The notes: generated by a model from the letters alone, not told the origin. Counted from the first letter of the stretch, positions 29,536 through 39,906 are shown. The stretch is DNA of 64,000 nt from Oxalobacter vibrioformis (GCF_027118995.1 NZ_CP098242.1:496001-560000); one strand, 5' to 3'. Numbers and translations are program-made.

Positions 29536-30528
29536 TCAGCCAAGGTGCCGCGAAAGCATCGCTGAAACACCTGTCAATGCCGCAAACGTATCCTGTATGA
29601 CGTAAACGGGAATATGGGACAGGTAGGATGAAAAACGCCCTTTTTCTTCAAAACGCTGCCTGAATCCTGATGCAAAAAAGCGTTCCCCCAATCGTGGCAC
29701 GATCCCTCCCCCGATATAGATTCCGCCTCTTGCACCCAGTGTCAGCGCCAGGTTGCCGGCCACCGTGCCCAGCATCTGGCAAAATGTTTCGACGACCTCT
29801 TCGCACCAGCGGCATTCTCCTGACAGCGCTTTGGCCGTAATATCGGCTGCACGAAGCGGATCAGCATCCCTGCCCCGGCTTTCCATGATCAGGCGATAAA
29901 TCAGCTCCAGTCCCATCCCGGATATGAAACGTTCCGCTGATACGTGTGGATACTGTTTTTTGGCAAGACGCAACAACTCGATTTCCCGTTCACTGAAAGG
30001 CGAAAATGTCGCATGCCCTCCTTCCGCTTCAAGCGGCACCCAGACCTCACCACAGGGAATCAGGCCTGAAACGCCCAAACCGGTTCCGGCACCCAGCAGA
30101 CCAATTGGCTGGTCGGCAACGGGATCATCTCCTCCCACCTGCTTTAATGCTTCCGGTGCCATAAAAGGCAGCGCCATTGCCAGCGCCGTGAAGTCGTTGA
30201 TGAAAAGCAGCGTGTCAAAATCAAATTTTTTCCGGACGGCTTCAATCGAAAAAGCCCACGCCGAATTGGTCATTTTGATCCGGTCCCCCGTAACGGGGTT
30301 GGCGATGGCCATGGCGGCATGCCGTATGTGCTTCGAACCGGCAGCAACCGCTTCGGATTGTGACAGGAACTTCTCCAGCGCTTCTTCCAGGCCTGAAAAT
30401 GAACGGTTCGGATAAATCGACATGACTTCAATACCGCCTGGCATTGTCTCAATGGCAAAACGCGCATTGGTGCCGCCGATATCAGCCAGCAGGCGGGGAA
30501 AATGGTCAGTCATACCGGTTATATTCAT
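29536..30528 (-). CDS. glk: Glucokinase (bacterial Glk family)
   Basis: 330 residues from the ATG at 30528 (AGGA site six bases upstream); an ATG five codons in (30513) is an alternative, and an upstream TTG is unlikely. It has the ATP loop LLADIGGTNARFAIE, the FINDFTALAMALP segment with the catalytic Asp, GTGLGVSGLIP and EGGHATFSP. It phosphorylates glucose with ATP. It is divergent from yebC with about 150 bp between. Confidence 0.92.
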   Translation of the reverse strand: MNITGMTDHFPRLLADIGGTNARFAIETMPGGIEVMSIYPNRSFSGLEEALEKFLSQSEAVAAGSKHIRHAAMAIANPVTGDRIKMTNSAWAFSIEAVRKKFDFDTLLFINDFTALAMALPFMAPEALKQVGGDDPVADQPIGLLGAGTGLGVSGLIPCGEVWVPLEAEGGHATFSPFSEREIELLRLAKKQYPHVSAERFISGMGLELIYRLIMESRGRDADPLRAADITAKALSGECRWCEEVVETFCQMLGTVAGNLALTLGARGGIYIGGGIVPRLGERFFASGFRQRFEEKGRFSSYLSHIPVYVIQDTFAALTGVSAMLSRHLG

Positions 30529-30681
30529 CCCTGTTCCTATTTTCAAATCCGGATTGATGCTTTTTACAGGATAAATGATAACGTATCACCCTGCACTTTA
30601 TTGAAAACCGGCTGATTTGATGGTGGCATTATGTTAAAATTTCCAACCGGTTACACCTAACATTTCAGCGAAAGAGGAACA

Positions 30682-31413
30682 ATGGCAGGTCATAGTAAAT
30701 GGGCAAATATCAAGCATAAAAAAGCCGCTGCTGACGCAAAACGCGGCAAAATCTGGACACGTATCATCAAGGAAATCACTGTTGCCGCCCGGATGGGTGG
30801 CGGTGATCCAAATGCCAATCCACGGTTACGCATTGCCGTTGACAAGGCAACCGATGCGAATATGCCAAAGGAAAACATCAGCCGGGCAATCGCACGCGGC
30901 AGCGGCAATCTGGAAGGGGTAAATTACGAAGAAGTCCGCTACGAAGGATATGGCATCAATGGCGCTGCCATTATCGTTGATTGCATGACAGACAACCGCG
31001 TCAGAACCGTTGCCGATGTGCGCCACGCATTCAACAAGTTTGGCGGAAACATGGGAACAGAAGGGTCTGTTGCCTTTCTTTTCAAGCGCTGCGGCCAATT
31101 GTTCTTTGCGCCGGGAACCGATGAAGACGCACTCATGGAAGCCGCGCTGGATGCCGGTGCAGAAGATGTCATTACGGATGAGGAAGGCGGTATTGAAGTC
31201 CTCTGTACCCCGGCTGATTTCACCCAGGTGAGAGAAGCGCTGGAAAATGCCGGTTTCAAGCCGGAAGTGGCGGAAATTATCATGCGCCCGGAAACGGAAA
31301 CCGAATTTTCCGGAGATGATGCGCAAAGAATGCAGAAACTCCTGGACGCCCTTGAAAATATTGATGACGTGCAGGAAGTGTATACCAATGCCGTCATTGA
31401 AAATGATGAGTAA
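30682..31413 (+). CDS. yebC: YebC/PmpR family DNA-binding/translation factor
   Basis: 243 residues, family length. It starts with the hallmark [16 protein letters not shown] and has [17 protein letters not shown] and [17 protein letters not shown]. Members bind DNA as regulators, and some (YebC2/TACO1 types) relieve ribosome stalling at proline runs. A good GAAAGAGGAA ribosome site precedes it. It is the first gene of the co-directional run to rng. Confidence 0.95.
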   Translation: MAGHSKWANIKHKKAAADAKRGKIWTRIIKEITVAARMGGGDPNANPRLRIAVDKATDANMPKENISRAIARGSGNLEGVNYEEVRYEGYGINGAAIIVDCMTDNRVRTVADVRHAFNKFGGNMGTEGSVAFLFKRCGQLFFAPGTDEDALMEAALDAGAEDVITDEEGGIEVLCTPADFTQVREALENAGFKPEVAEIIMRPETETEFSGDDAQRMQKLLDALENIDDVQEVYTNAVIENDE

Positions 31414-31445
31414 AAAAACCTTTTAATTCTTTTATAAAAAAACTG

Positions 31446-32729
31446 ATGAAAATTCTGGTAATCGGCTCTGGTGGCCGTGAACATGCCCTGGCCTGGAAAC
31501 TGACCCAGTCCAGACGAACCCAGGTGGTATGTGTCGCTCCAGGCAATGGTGGCACTGCACGCCATCCGCACATGGTCAACATTGACATTACCAGCCCGGA
31601 AAAACTGGTTGAGTTTGTCAGGGAAGAAGGTATTGGTTTGACCATTGTCGGTCCTGAAGCCCCTCTGGCTGCTGGGGTTGTCAACATTTTTCGGGATGCC
31701 GGACTGAAGATATTTGGCCCGACCAAAGAAGCAGCACAACTGGAAAGCTCCAAGGATTTTTCCAAGGCTTTCATGAAACGGCATGGCATTCCAACTGCTG
31801 ATTACCAGACATTTACCGATGCGGCAGCAGCTCATCAGTATATTCGTGACAAGGGTATTCCGATTGTTATCAAAGCTGACGGACTGGCAGCCGGAAAAGG
31901 CGTCATCGTGGCAATGACGGAAGATGAAGCGCATGAAGCAGTGGACATGATGCTCTCGGATAACAAGTTCGGAGAAGCGGGTGCACGGGTTGTCATTGAG
32001 GAATTTCTGGAAGGTGAGGAAGCGAGCTTCATTGTACTGGTGGACGGAAAAAACATCCTGCCGCTGGCGACAAGCCAGGACCATAAACGCCTGAAAGACC
32101 AGGATCAGGGCCCCAATACGGGGGGCATGGGTGCCTATTCCCCCGCCCCGGTCATCACACCGGCATTGCATGCACGTATTTTGCGCGAAATCATCCTGCC
32201 TACCGTCAATGGCATGGCAAAGGATGGCATCACCTATACCGGTTTTCTCTATGCAGGCATCATGATTGACAAAAACGGCAACCCAAAGACGCTTGAATTC
32301 AACTGTCGCATGGGTGACCCGGAAACCCAGCCCATCATGGCACGCCTGAAAAGTGACCTGCTTCATGTCATGGAACATGCTGTCAATGGAACGCTGAATA
32401 AAATTGAATTGCAATGGGACCGGCGAACGGCGCTGGGTGTCGTGCTGGCATCTGAAGGTTATCCGGATACGCCTGTTACGGGAAAGGAAATCACCGGCAT
32501 TCCAAAGGAAAACGAAGACTGTGTGGTCTTCCAGGCCGGAACACAATATATCCAGGACAAACTCCTGACTTCGGGCGGCAGGGTACTGTGTGTTGTTGGC
32601 TTGGCTGACACCATGCGCATGGCCCAGAAAATCGCCTATGATGCGATTGATGAGATCCGGTTTGATGGCATGCAGTACCGCAAGGATATCGGCTGGAGAG
32701 CGACGAAAAAACTGCCGGCGAAGGGATAA
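31446..32729 (+). CDS. purD: Phosphoribosylamine-glycine ligase
   Basis: 427 residues. It starts MKILVIGSGGREHALAWKL and has an ATP-grasp core with KADGLAAGKGVIVA, EEFLEGEEASFIVLVDG, QDHKRLKDQDQGPNTGGMGAY and FNCRMGDPETQPIM. It is the second step of purine synthesis (GAR formation). It lies 32 bp after yebC. In related Burkholderiales hemF usually follows purD; here nadD follows after 24 bp. Confidence 0.97.
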   Translation: MKILVIGSGGREHALAWKLTQSRRTQVVCVAPGNGGTARHPHMVNIDITSPEKLVEFVREEGIGLTIVGPEAPLAAGVVNIFRDAGLKIFGPTKEAAQLESSKDFSKAFMKRHGIPTADYQTFTDAAAAHQYIRDKGIPIVIKADGLAAGKGVIVAMTEDEAHEAVDMMLSDNKFGEAGARVVIEEFLEGEEASFIVLVDGKNILPLATSQDHKRLKDQDQGPNTGGMGAYSPAPVITPALHARILREIILPTVNGMAKDGITYTGFLYAGIMIDKNGNPKTLEFNCRMGDPETQPIMARLKSDLLHVMEHAVNGTLNKIELQWDRRTALGVVLASEGYPDTPVTGKEITGIPKENEDCVVFQAGTQYIQDKLLTSGGRVLCVVGLADTMRMAQKIAYDAIDEIRFDGMQYRKDIGWRATKKLPAKG

Positions 32730-32753
32730 TGAAAACAAACCGACGGGGGCTAT

Positions 32754-33407
32754 TTGTCAGCTGATTGCATCGTCATTTTAGGCGGCAGCTTTGATCCGGT
32801 TCATGCGGGACATATCGCCATAGCAGAATATTTCTGTCATCTGTTTCAGACCAGAATGCTCAGGCTGATTCCAGCAGGGAATCCCTGGCAAAAGCCTGCA
32901 CTTCACGCCTCTGCCATACAGCGAATTGACATGCTCAGGCTGGCGTTTGAAGCCAGTCTGCTTTCTGTCACCATAGACCGGCAAGAAACAGAACGCTCAG
33001 GCCCAAGTTACACGATCGATACCCTTCGCGCTATTCGTACTGAAACCGGAAATCACATTTCACTGGTTTTCATTGTAGGCGCAGACCAGTTGCTTAACCT
33101 GAATACCTGGCATCAATGGAAACAGCTTGTTGACTTTGCCCATATTGCTGTTGCTTCACGCCCCGGATTTACGCTTGAACCTTCCACCCTCCCGCAAGAG
33201 GTGTATGACCTGTTCTTCAGCCGCCTTGCAGATCCTGATGAAATCAGAAACACACCCTGTGGACATACCTGTCTTGCCGAAAGCATGGATGTTGATATTT
33301 CAGCAAGCGAAATTCGGAAAAATGCCTGGCGTTCAGACACATATCATCCGCTTGTCCCGGCCAAAGTGCTAGACTATATCGTGAAAAATAATCTTTACAG
33401 GGATTAA
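32754..33407 (+). CDS. nadD: Nicotinate-nucleotide adenylyltransferase
   Basis: 217 residues. The nucleotidyltransferase motif GGSFDPVHAGHIAIA is near the N-terminus and ISASEIRK near the C-terminus is the second ATP-binding motif; FIVGADQLLNLNTWHQW lies between. It makes deamido-NAD from nicotinate mononucleotide. The only start codon after the last in-frame stop (32730) is TTG at 32754, with G-rich CGGGGGC before it, so an unusual TTG start is predicted. The next gene begins one base after the stop. Confidence 0.93.
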   Translation: MSADCIVILGGSFDPVHAGHIAIAEYFCHLFQTRMLRLIPAGNPWQKPALHASAIQRIDMLRLAFEASLLSVTIDRQETERSGPSYTIDTLRAIRTETGNHISLVFIVGADQLLNLNTWHQWKQLVDFAHIAVASRPGFTLEPSTLPQEVYDLFFSRLADPDEIRNTPCGHTCLAESMDVDISASEIRKNAWRSDTYHPLVPAKVLDYIVKNNLYRD

Positions 33408-33998
33408 ATGAATATCAAGAAACTGCAGACTATCATTATTGAAGCACTGGAAGATGTCAAAGCTGTTGATATCGCCTTGTTTGACACAAGCAAACTGACG
33501 AGCATGTTTGATCGTCTGGTGATTGCATCGGGCACATCAAACCGTCAGACGAAGGCACTTGCCGCCTCTGTTCGCGACAAGGTGCGCCAGGCCGGAGGCA
33601 CTGTCGTTGGCATGGAAGGTGAAGATGCCGGTGAATGGGTGCTTGTTGATGTGGGGGATATTGTGGTCCATATCATGCAACCCCCTATCCGTGCCTATTA
33701 CCAACTGGAAGAAATATGGGGCGGCAAAAAAATTGACCTGGATAAGGCAAGAGAAACAGCCAAGCCAAAAACCGTAAAAAGCAAAACAGCAGTTGCTAAA
33801 CCTGCAGGGAAAGCCGCTGCACCGAAAAAACGTGCTACGCCAGTAAAGAAAGCCGCTACCAGTACGGCAGAAAAGCCAAAAACAGCAAAAAAATCTACTG
33901 CTGCGTTATCAAAAACTGCCGCTGCTCCCAAAAAGACAGTGAAAAGTCCTGCTGTTGCACCGAAAAAAACAGGAACCAGAAAAAAGCCAGCTGAATAA
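33408..33998 (+). CDS. rsfS: Ribosomal silencing factor RsfS with histone H1-like basic tail
   Basis: 196 residues. The first 115 or so are a normal RsfS/Iojap domain ([51 protein letters not shown]); it binds ribosomal protein L14 (uL14) and stops subunit joining in starved cells. RsfS is usually 105-130 residues. Here about 80 further residues are made almost only of Lys, Ala, Pro, Thr, Ser and Val, in KTA/APKK-type repeats, like the tails of histone H1-like proteins and AlgP. The tail is likely disordered and could bind RNA or DNA. nadD ends directly before, rlmH starts 8 bp after. Confidence 0.93.
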   Translation: MNIKKLQTIIIEALEDVKAVDIALFDTSKLTSMFDRLVIASGTSNRQTKALAASVRDKVRQAGGTVVGMEGEDAGEWVLVDVGDIVVHIMQPPIRAYYQLEEIWGGKKIDLDKARETAKPKTVKSKTAVAKPAGKAAAPKKRATPVKKAATSTAEKPKTAKKSTAALSKTAAAPKKTVKSPAVAPKKTGTRKKPAE

Positions 33999-34006
33999 CA
34001 CTATCC

Positions 34007-34477
34007 ATGCAGTTGTTTATTATTGCCGTTGGAAACAAAATGCCTGACTGGGTCGAAAGCGGATACAAGGAATACGAAAAACGTATGCCTTCCGAATGCA
34101 AGCTCAACCTGAAAGAAATCAGGCCTGTCGACCGTTCATCAAACCGGTCGGCAGAGTCCGTTATGGCTGCGGAATGCACGCGGATAAAATCTGCATTGCC
34201 GAAAAACGCCCGCGTCATAGCGCTGGATGAACATGGAAAAAATGTGACAACCATGCAACTGGCACAGGAACTGGAAAAATGGCAGCAGGAAGGCCGTGAT
34301 GTTGTTTTCGTGATTGGTGGCGCTGATGGCCTGGATAGCGAATTTAAAAAAGAAGCCGATGACCTGTTCCGGCTTTCCAATATGACCCTGCCTCACGGCA
34401 TGGTACGGGTACTGCTTGCCGAGCAGCTATACCGTGCCTGGTCCATCACCAAAAACCACCCTTACCATAGGAGCTGA
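34007..34477 (+). CDS. rlmH: 23S rRNA (pseudouridine1915-N3)-methyltransferase
   Basis: 156 residues, exactly the family length. It has a SPOUT fold with [32 protein letters not shown] and a C-terminal [18 protein letters not shown] knot, and ends NHPYHRS, the RlmH signature. It methylates pseudouridine 1915 in helix 69 of the 70S ribosome. It is co-directional with rsfS and maf with gaps of 8 and 7 bp. Confidence 0.97.
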   Translation: MQLFIIAVGNKMPDWVESGYKEYEKRMPSECKLNLKEIRPVDRSSNRSAESVMAAECTRIKSALPKNARVIALDEHGKNVTTMQLAQELEKWQQEGRDVVFVIGGADGLDSEFKKEADDLFRLSNMTLPHGMVRVLLAEQLYRAWSITKNHPYHRS

Positions 34478-34484
34478 TTGATTC

Positions 34485-35108
34485 ATGCGGCAAACGGACA
34501 GAAAAATTTACCTTGCATCAAAAAGTCCCCGCCGCCGCGAATTATTGCGCCAGATCGACATCGATTTTGAGCTGCTTTTTCTGGGCTCAAAAGACCCAAA
34601 AAACACTGATGTGGTAAATGAAGACGTCCTTCCCGGTGAATTACCGCAGGACTATGTCCGGCGCATATCAAAAGAAAAGGCGGATTTCGCCTGGCACTCC
34701 CTGGAACAGCGGCGCCTTCTTCCGCGCCCCGTTTTGACAGCGGATACCACGGTTGTTCTTGATAACAGCATACTGGGTAAACCCCAGAATAAAAACGAGG
34801 CGGCAACCATGCTGCATAAATTATCCGGAAAAACCCATAAAGTCCTCACCTGCGTGACAATCAGAAAAAACGACCAGTTACTGCAGGAATTGCAGGAGTC
34901 GGAAGTTACCTTTGCGGTGCTGTCTGATGAAATCATCAATCACTATTGCGATACGCTGGAGCCCTACGATAAAGCCGGTGCTTATGGCATACAGGGTCTG
35001 GCAGCAAAATTTATCACCCATATCTCCGGCAGCTACTCCGGCATCGTCGGCCTCCCGCTGTATGAAACGACAAAACTGTTACGAGAGGCAGGTGTTGATA
35101 TCCCATGA
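34485..35108 (+). CDS. maf: Maf family nucleotide pyrophosphatase
   Basis: 207 residues. It begins YLASKSPRRRELLRQIDIDF, and has VLTADTTVVLDN with the catalytic Asp, and YDKAGAYGIQGLAAKFI. The Maf family hydrolyses dTTP/UTP or modified nucleotides such as m7GTP to the monophosphates; the subfamily is not fixed here. The stop overlaps the rng start by four bases (ATGA), suggesting translational coupling. Confidence 0.93.
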   Translation: MRQTDRKIYLASKSPRRRELLRQIDIDFELLFLGSKDPKNTDVVNEDVLPGELPQDYVRRISKEKADFAWHSLEQRRLLPRPVLTADTTVVLDNSILGKPQNKNEAATMLHKLSGKTHKVLTCVTIRKNDQLLQELQESEVTFAVLSDEIINHYCDTLEPYDKAGAYGIQGLAAKFITHISGSYSGIVGLPLYETTKLLREAGVDIP

Positions 35109-36568
35109 CTGAAGATATCCTGATCAATATCACCCCACAAGAAACGCGGATTGCTGTTGTTTCACAGGGCGCCACCCAGGAACTGCATATTGAAAGAACG
35201 CAGACGCGCGGATTGGCTGGCGATGTCTATCTCGGGAAGGTCGTTCGCGTTCTGCCAGGCATGCAATCCGCCTTTATTGACATCGGACTGGAACGTGCCG
35301 CTTTTCTTCACATTGCCGATATCTGGGATGCCAACCATGCTGACGGCTCGGCAGAAAAACCTGCCCCGATAGAAAAAATGCTTTCCGATGGACAATCCGT
35401 CATGGTCCGTGTGATCAAGGACCCACTGGGCACAAAAGGTGCGCGCCTTTCCACACAGATATCCATTGCCGGCAGGATGCTGGTTTACCTTCCACAGGAA
35501 GCGCATATTGGCATCTCCCAGCGCATCCAGGATGAAACCGAACGCGAGCTTTTACGAAGCCGCGTACAAACGCTGCTGCCGGAAGATGAAAAAGGCGGCT
35601 ATATCGTCAGGACAATGGCTGAAGTCGCTTCAGATGACGATCTCAAACACGATATTGATTTCCTGCGAAAATTATGGAGCTCCATCAAGGATACTGCATA
35701 TAAAAGTGCTTCCCCCTGCCTCCTTTATCAGGATCTGAGTCTCGCCCAGCGGGTTTTCCGGGATTTTGTTCATGAAAAAACCCGCAGCATCCAGATCGAT
35801 TCTTATGAGGACTATCTCCATTTGCGCGAGTTTGCCAGCAACTATACACCGGACATCCTTCAGCGCCTCACCTACTACGAGGGTGATCGGTCACTTTTTG
35901 ATCTGCACGGCGTAGAAGATGAACTCCAACTGGCGCTGGCAAAGCGGGTAGACCTGAAATCCGGCGGCTACCTGATCATTGACCAGACAGAGGCCATGAC
36001 AACGATCGATGTGAATACCGGTGGTTTTGTGGGGGGGCGCAATTTCGATGACACCATTTTCAAAACCAACCTGGAAGCCGCCCATGCCATCGCACGGCAA
36101 CTCCGCCTGCGTAATCTGGGCGGCATTATCATTCTGGACTTCATCGATATGGAAAGCCAGGAGCATCGCCATGCTGTTCTGGAAGAATTGAAAAAAACAC
36201 TGGCCAATGACCGGACCAAAGTATCTGTCAGTGAATTTTCCGCGCTGGGCCTGGTTGAAATGACACGCAAACGCACCCGCGAATCACTGGCACATATCCT
36301 TTGCGAATCCTGCCCTGTCTGCCAGGGACGCGGGCAGGTCAAAACACCCCGGACTGTCTGCTATGAAATCATGCGGGATATTCAGAGCGAAGCCAAGCGC
36401 TTCAGTCCCCGGGAATTCCGGATTCTCGCATCCCAGGTTGTTATCGATATGTTCCTGGAAGAAGAATCCCAGTATCTTGCCACGCTGGGGGACCTCATCG
36501 GCAAACCTATTTCCCTGCAGGTTGAAAACACTTTCCTGCAGGATCAGTATGATGTCATCCTGATGTAA
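35105..36568 (+). CDS. rng: Ribonuclease G
   Basis: 487 residues, RNase G length and without the long C-terminal scaffold of RNase E. An N-terminal S1 domain (GDVYLGKVVRVLPGMQSAFIDIGLERAAFLH) is followed by the RNase H-like/DNase I-like core with FLRKLW, TIDVNTGGFVGG (catalytic Asp) and IIILDFIDM (second Asp), and the zinc-link CPVCQGRG. It processes 16S rRNA 5' ends and decays mRNAs. Last gene of the yebC-rng run; it converges on the sulfatase-like gene 21 bp away. Confidence 0.96.
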   Translation: MTEDILINITPQETRIAVVSQGATQELHIERTQTRGLAGDVYLGKVVRVLPGMQSAFIDIGLERAAFLHIADIWDANHADGSAEKPAPIEKMLSDGQSVMVRVIKDPLGTKGARLSTQISIAGRMLVYLPQEAHIGISQRIQDETERELLRSRVQTLLPEDEKGGYIVRTMAEVASDDDLKHDIDFLRKLWSSIKDTAYKSASPCLLYQDLSLAQRVFRDFVHEKTRSIQIDSYEDYLHLREFASNYTPDILQRLTYYEGDRSLFDLHGVEDELQLALAKRVDLKSGGYLIIDQTEAMTTIDVNTGGFVGGRNFDDTIFKTNLEAAHAIARQLRLRNLGGIIILDFIDMESQEHRHAVLEELKKTLANDRTKVSVSEFSALGLVEMTRKRTRESLAHILCESCPVCQGRGQVKTPRTVCYEIMRDIQSEAKRFSPREFRILASQVVIDMFLEEESQYLATLGDLIGKPISLQVENTFLQDQYDVILM

Positions 36569-36589
36569 CCTCGAGCAAAATATCAACCG

Positions 36590-38503
36590 CTATTTTTTGT
36601 CCTTGGGAAGATAAAGGCGCCTCTGCTTTAATCCGGTGTTGTAAAACTCAATGGCAGCATGTCCACGCAAAAGGAGTTCTTCAGGCACATCCTGAAGTAG
36701 GTCTGTTGTTCCCCTGTTATAACCAACCGGCTTCTCACCATTTTTCGCCTCAAAAATCACGGCATTTTCCGATATGCTGTACATGCCTGCATTGGTTCTT
36801 ACAACAATAGTGCGTGGCCCGGGCTTGAATACTGACCGGCCAAGCGGGTTCATCCTGTCTGAGGAAATACCCAGAAAATCCAGAATCGAAGGCAATATAT
36901 CGATCTGCTGTGTCGGCTGTGCTGTATTTACCTGTGGCAATTGCACAGACGGATGAAAATACAGGATAGGAATCCGCCAACTCCCTAAAGGATCTTTCCT
37001 GTAATTTTCCAGATGCATGTGCGTACCATGATCTGCAGTAATTACAAAAAGCGTATCTTTGTACCATGGCTTGTTTTTTGCTGTTTCAAAAAAACGGCGC
37101 AGGGCAAGGTCCGCATAAGCCTGTGATCGCAACACTGGAATGGGACCCTCAGGCAGTTTGCCTTTGTACTGTTCCGGTATATTGAACGGAAAATGTGCCG
37201 TGAGGGAAAACACCCCGACAGCAAATGGCTTGCCCTGTTCGTGCATTTCATCCAGTTTACCTGCGACATACTGAAAGTACGGCTCATCAAAAACACCCCA
37301 TGAGGTATCCATATCAGCGGGATTGGGATAGTCTTCCTTGGCAAAATGCTGCTGAAACCCAGCCCTGACCGCAAATTTATCCAGAAACATGGTTCCCTTT
37401 TTCCCGCCATGAAAAAAAGCAGTGGAATACCCCTGCTCGGAAAGCGCATTGCCCAATCCCTCAAATTCGGCATTTGCATAGGGAGAAACGAGAAAAGGAT
37501 CGGTTCCCAATGCTGGTATCCCCCCCAAAACAGCAGGTATCCCCTCAATCGAACGATTCGCATTGGCATACCCTTCATGGAAAAAAAGTGATTTTTCAGC
37601 CAGCTCATCAATAAAAGGGGTAAATCCTTTCTGGCCATTCACCTTCCCCATGTGATCCTGCGAAAGACTTTCCATCATGAAAACCACGATATTCTGTGGT
37701 TTGGTGGGACGATGTCCCTCCATAACAGAAGATGTCTCAACCGAGCCATTCAGATAAGGAGTCAGCTTCTCCATGTCACCAAAATACACTTTTCCCGTCA
37801 CAGGAGTGGAGCGCAACTCCTTAATGAAGGTAAAAGGTGTATTCAATGCCCAGTTTCCGAGCTGCAGATCGGGGTAGGTATCCACAATTCTTATGGGCTT
37901 TGAGTTTTTGATCCCGCCTCTGATACCGATAACCAGGCAGGCAATAATCACAAGCAGCGATAATACCCAGTAAAGGGAAAAACGCAGCCGGTCTGTTTCA
38001 TTCTCCACTGTGGCTTTTTGCGCTATCTTCCAGAGACAATAAGCCCACAAACACCAGAAAAAAAAGCCTGACACGATGAGGAAAGCATAATTTCCCATCA
38101 AGTCCGAAAAACTGAAGCTTCCCTCCCTGAAAAGAAAAAGCGTACTGACGGTCATTCTGGCTTTGACAAACCGAACCAGTTCAATATCAATCCATCCCAT
38201 CGCAAAAAGCGGGGCAGCTGTCAAAAAGAGTACCAGCACTGCCAGATACCAGCGTCTTTTATCCAGGATTTTGGGTAAAGGAAGAATAACCAGTAAAGCC
38301 GGCACCACCATCAAATGTGCCAGGGCGGACGCATCAAAACGAAAGCCCAGCATAAGTGCCTGCCGGATTTCCTTCCAGGCATAATCCGCAAATTCCGGTC
38401 TGTTCCACCAGAAGTCAAACAGGCGCATCAGCAAAAACATGGCCCAGGTAATCACTGTCACCTGGATAAGACGATATAAACGTAAGCGAAGTGGCTGGCG
38501 CAT
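36590..38503 (-). CDS. LtaS/MdoB-type sulfatase-fold phosphotransferase, membrane
   Basis: 637 residues. Five hydrophobic segments in the first 210 residues are followed by a periplasmic alkaline-phosphatase-like domain. Metal and catalytic motifs: VVFMMESLSQDH (Glu), NRSIEGIPAVLGGIP (position of the Thr/Ser nucleophile; Ser here), FFHGGKKGTMF and VITADHGTHMH near the C-terminus. The family moves phosphoglycerol or phosphoethanolamine head groups onto envelope glycans or lipids. In a genome with an NdvB glucan synthase, decoration of cyclic glucans with phosphoglycerol is a reasonable guess but not shown. Confidence 0.85.
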   Translation of the reverse strand: MRQPLRLRLYRLIQVTVITWAMFLLMRLFDFWWNRPEFADYAWKEIRQALMLGFRFDASALAHLMVVPALLVILPLPKILDKRRWYLAVLVLFLTAAPLFAMGWIDIELVRFVKARMTVSTLFLFREGSFSFSDLMGNYAFLIVSGFFFWCLWAYCLWKIAQKATVENETDRLRFSLYWVLSLLVIIACLVIGIRGGIKNSKPIRIVDTYPDLQLGNWALNTPFTFIKELRSTPVTGKVYFGDMEKLTPYLNGSVETSSVMEGHRPTKPQNIVVFMMESLSQDHMGKVNGQKGFTPFIDELAEKSLFFHEGYANANRSIEGIPAVLGGIPALGTDPFLVSPYANAEFEGLGNALSEQGYSTAFFHGGKKGTMFLDKFAVRAGFQQHFAKEDYPNPADMDTSWGVFDEPYFQYVAGKLDEMHEQGKPFAVGVFSLTAHFPFNIPEQYKGKLPEGPIPVLRSQAYADLALRRFFETAKNKPWYKDTLFVITADHGTHMHLENYRKDPLGSWRIPILYFHPSVQLPQVNTAQPTQQIDILPSILDFLGISSDRMNPLGRSVFKPGPRTIVVRTNAGMYSISENAVIFEAKNGEKPVGYNRGTTDLLQDVPEELLLRGHAAIEFYNTGLKQRRLYLPKDKK

Positions 38504-38627
38504 GAAAACAGATAATGAGAAAAGAACTGATTATATCGTCATTCCCTGCATAAAAAGACGGCAACCAGTCATACCGAAGACTCCCCAATCCTGAAAAACC
38601 CACGCTGTTTTATGCAACCTTTTGTTT

Positions 38628-38633
38628 TATAAT
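38628..38633 (+). promoter_or_regulatory. Possible -10 of the ugd operon
   Basis: TATAAT lies 69 bp before the UDP-sugar dehydrogenase gene in a 198-bp divergent intergenic region; the -35 region is poor (CTGTTT). Confidence 0.35.
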
Positions 38634-38701
38634 GGCAGACTTACCATTCTGTAGAGAATGCCGGCAAAATCGGCCCATCCACTTATTCAGTAATCGTCCA
38701 A

Positions 38702-39880
38702 ATGAATTCACCCGTTAAAGTCACCGTTGCAGGAATGGGATTTGTTGGCTTGTCCAATGCCGTTCTGCTTGCCCAGCATAATGAAGTCGTGGTTCTGGAT
38801 GTCATTCCGGAAAAAGTTGAAATGCTCAACAAAGGAGTATCACCCACTGTTGATGCTGAAATTGAAGATTATCTCAAAAATAGGAAACTCAACCTCCGGG
38901 CCACCCTCAACAAGGAAGATGCTTACAAAAATGCGGATTATGTGATTATCGCAACGCCGACGGACTATGACCCGGAAACCAATCACTTTAATACGCATTC
39001 CGTCGAAAGCGTCATACGCGATGCTATCCATTACTGTCCGGACGCGCTGATTATTATCAAATCGACGGTTCCCGTGGGTTATACCACCAGAATGCGCAGC
39101 GAACTGAAATGTAACAACCTGGTTTTTTCACCGGAATTTCTCCGTGAAGGCAAAGCACTTTATGACAACCTGCATCCGTCCCGCATCGTCGTCGGCGAAC
39201 GCTCTGAGCGCGCAGAAAAGTTTGCCAACATGCTGAAAGAGGGTGCGATCGACAAAGATACTCCTGTTATTTTGACAGAATCAACCGAGGCAGAGGCGAT
39301 CAAACTTTTTGCCAACACTTATCTGGCAATGCGGGTAGCCTATTTCAATGAACTGGATACCTATGCCGCCTCATTTGGCATTGATTCCCGGCAGATTATC
39401 GAAGGTGTTGCACTGGATCCCCGAATCGGCAATCACTACAACAATCCGTCATTCGGTTATGGCGGCTATTGCCTTCCCAAAGATACCAAGCAATTACTGG
39501 CCAATTACAGCCAGGTTCCCCAGAACCTGATCCAGGCCATTATCGAATCGAATCGCACCCGCAAGGATTTTATTGCTGACCGTATTGTTGAACAAAAGCC
39601 CAATGTTGTCGGCATTTATCGTCTCGTCATGAAAGCCGGCTCGGACAATTTCCGTTCATCCAGTATTCAGGGCGTAATGAAACGTGTCAAGGCCAAAGGC
39701 ATTGAAGTTATTGTCTATGAGCCTGTCCTGCAGGAACCACAGTTCTTCAATTCCCGGGTAGTCAATAATCTGGATGCTTTCAAACAAGAAGCAGATATCA
39801 TCGTTGCCAACCGTGTAACCGATGAAATCCGGGATGTGGAACACAAGGTCTACAGCAGAGATCTCTTTGGGGATAATTAA
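38702..39880 (+). CDS. ugd: UDP-glucose 6-dehydrogenase
   Basis: 392 residues, the short Ugd type. NAD site [19 protein letters not shown], then [43 protein letters not shown], the lysine in [21 protein letters not shown], and the catalytic Cys in [14 protein letters not shown]. It oxidises UDP-glucose to UDP-glucuronate for surface polysaccharide or for sugar modification of lipid A. It opens a forward run with waaC and the next two genes. Confidence 0.93.
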   Translation: MNSPVKVTVAGMGFVGLSNAVLLAQHNEVVVLDVIPEKVEMLNKGVSPTVDAEIEDYLKNRKLNLRATLNKEDAYKNADYVIIATPTDYDPETNHFNTHSVESVIRDAIHYCPDALIIIKSTVPVGYTTRMRSELKCNNLVFSPEFLREGKALYDNLHPSRIVVGERSERAEKFANMLKEGAIDKDTPVILTESTEAEAIKLFANTYLAMRVAYFNELDTYAASFGIDSRQIIEGVALDPRIGNHYNNPSFGYGGYCLPKDTKQLLANYSQVPQNLIQAIIESNRTRKDFIADRIVEQKPNVVGIYRLVMKAGSDNFRSSSIQGVMKRVKAKGIEVIVYEPVLQEPQFFNSRVVNNLDAFKQEADIIVANRVTDEIRDVEHKVYSRDLFGDN

Positions 39881-39906
39881 CAGCACACCTAGGTAACGGA
39901 GAACCT

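Noticed and set aside
30939..32738. Minus-strand frame of 599 codons opposite yebC and purD
   Set aside because: Both plus-strand genes are certain; the opposite frame is an artefact of codon bias.
36029..36035. G7 tract in rng as a phase-variation site
   Set aside because: The frame is intact (FVGGRN), and the motif is conserved in the family; there is no sign of switching.
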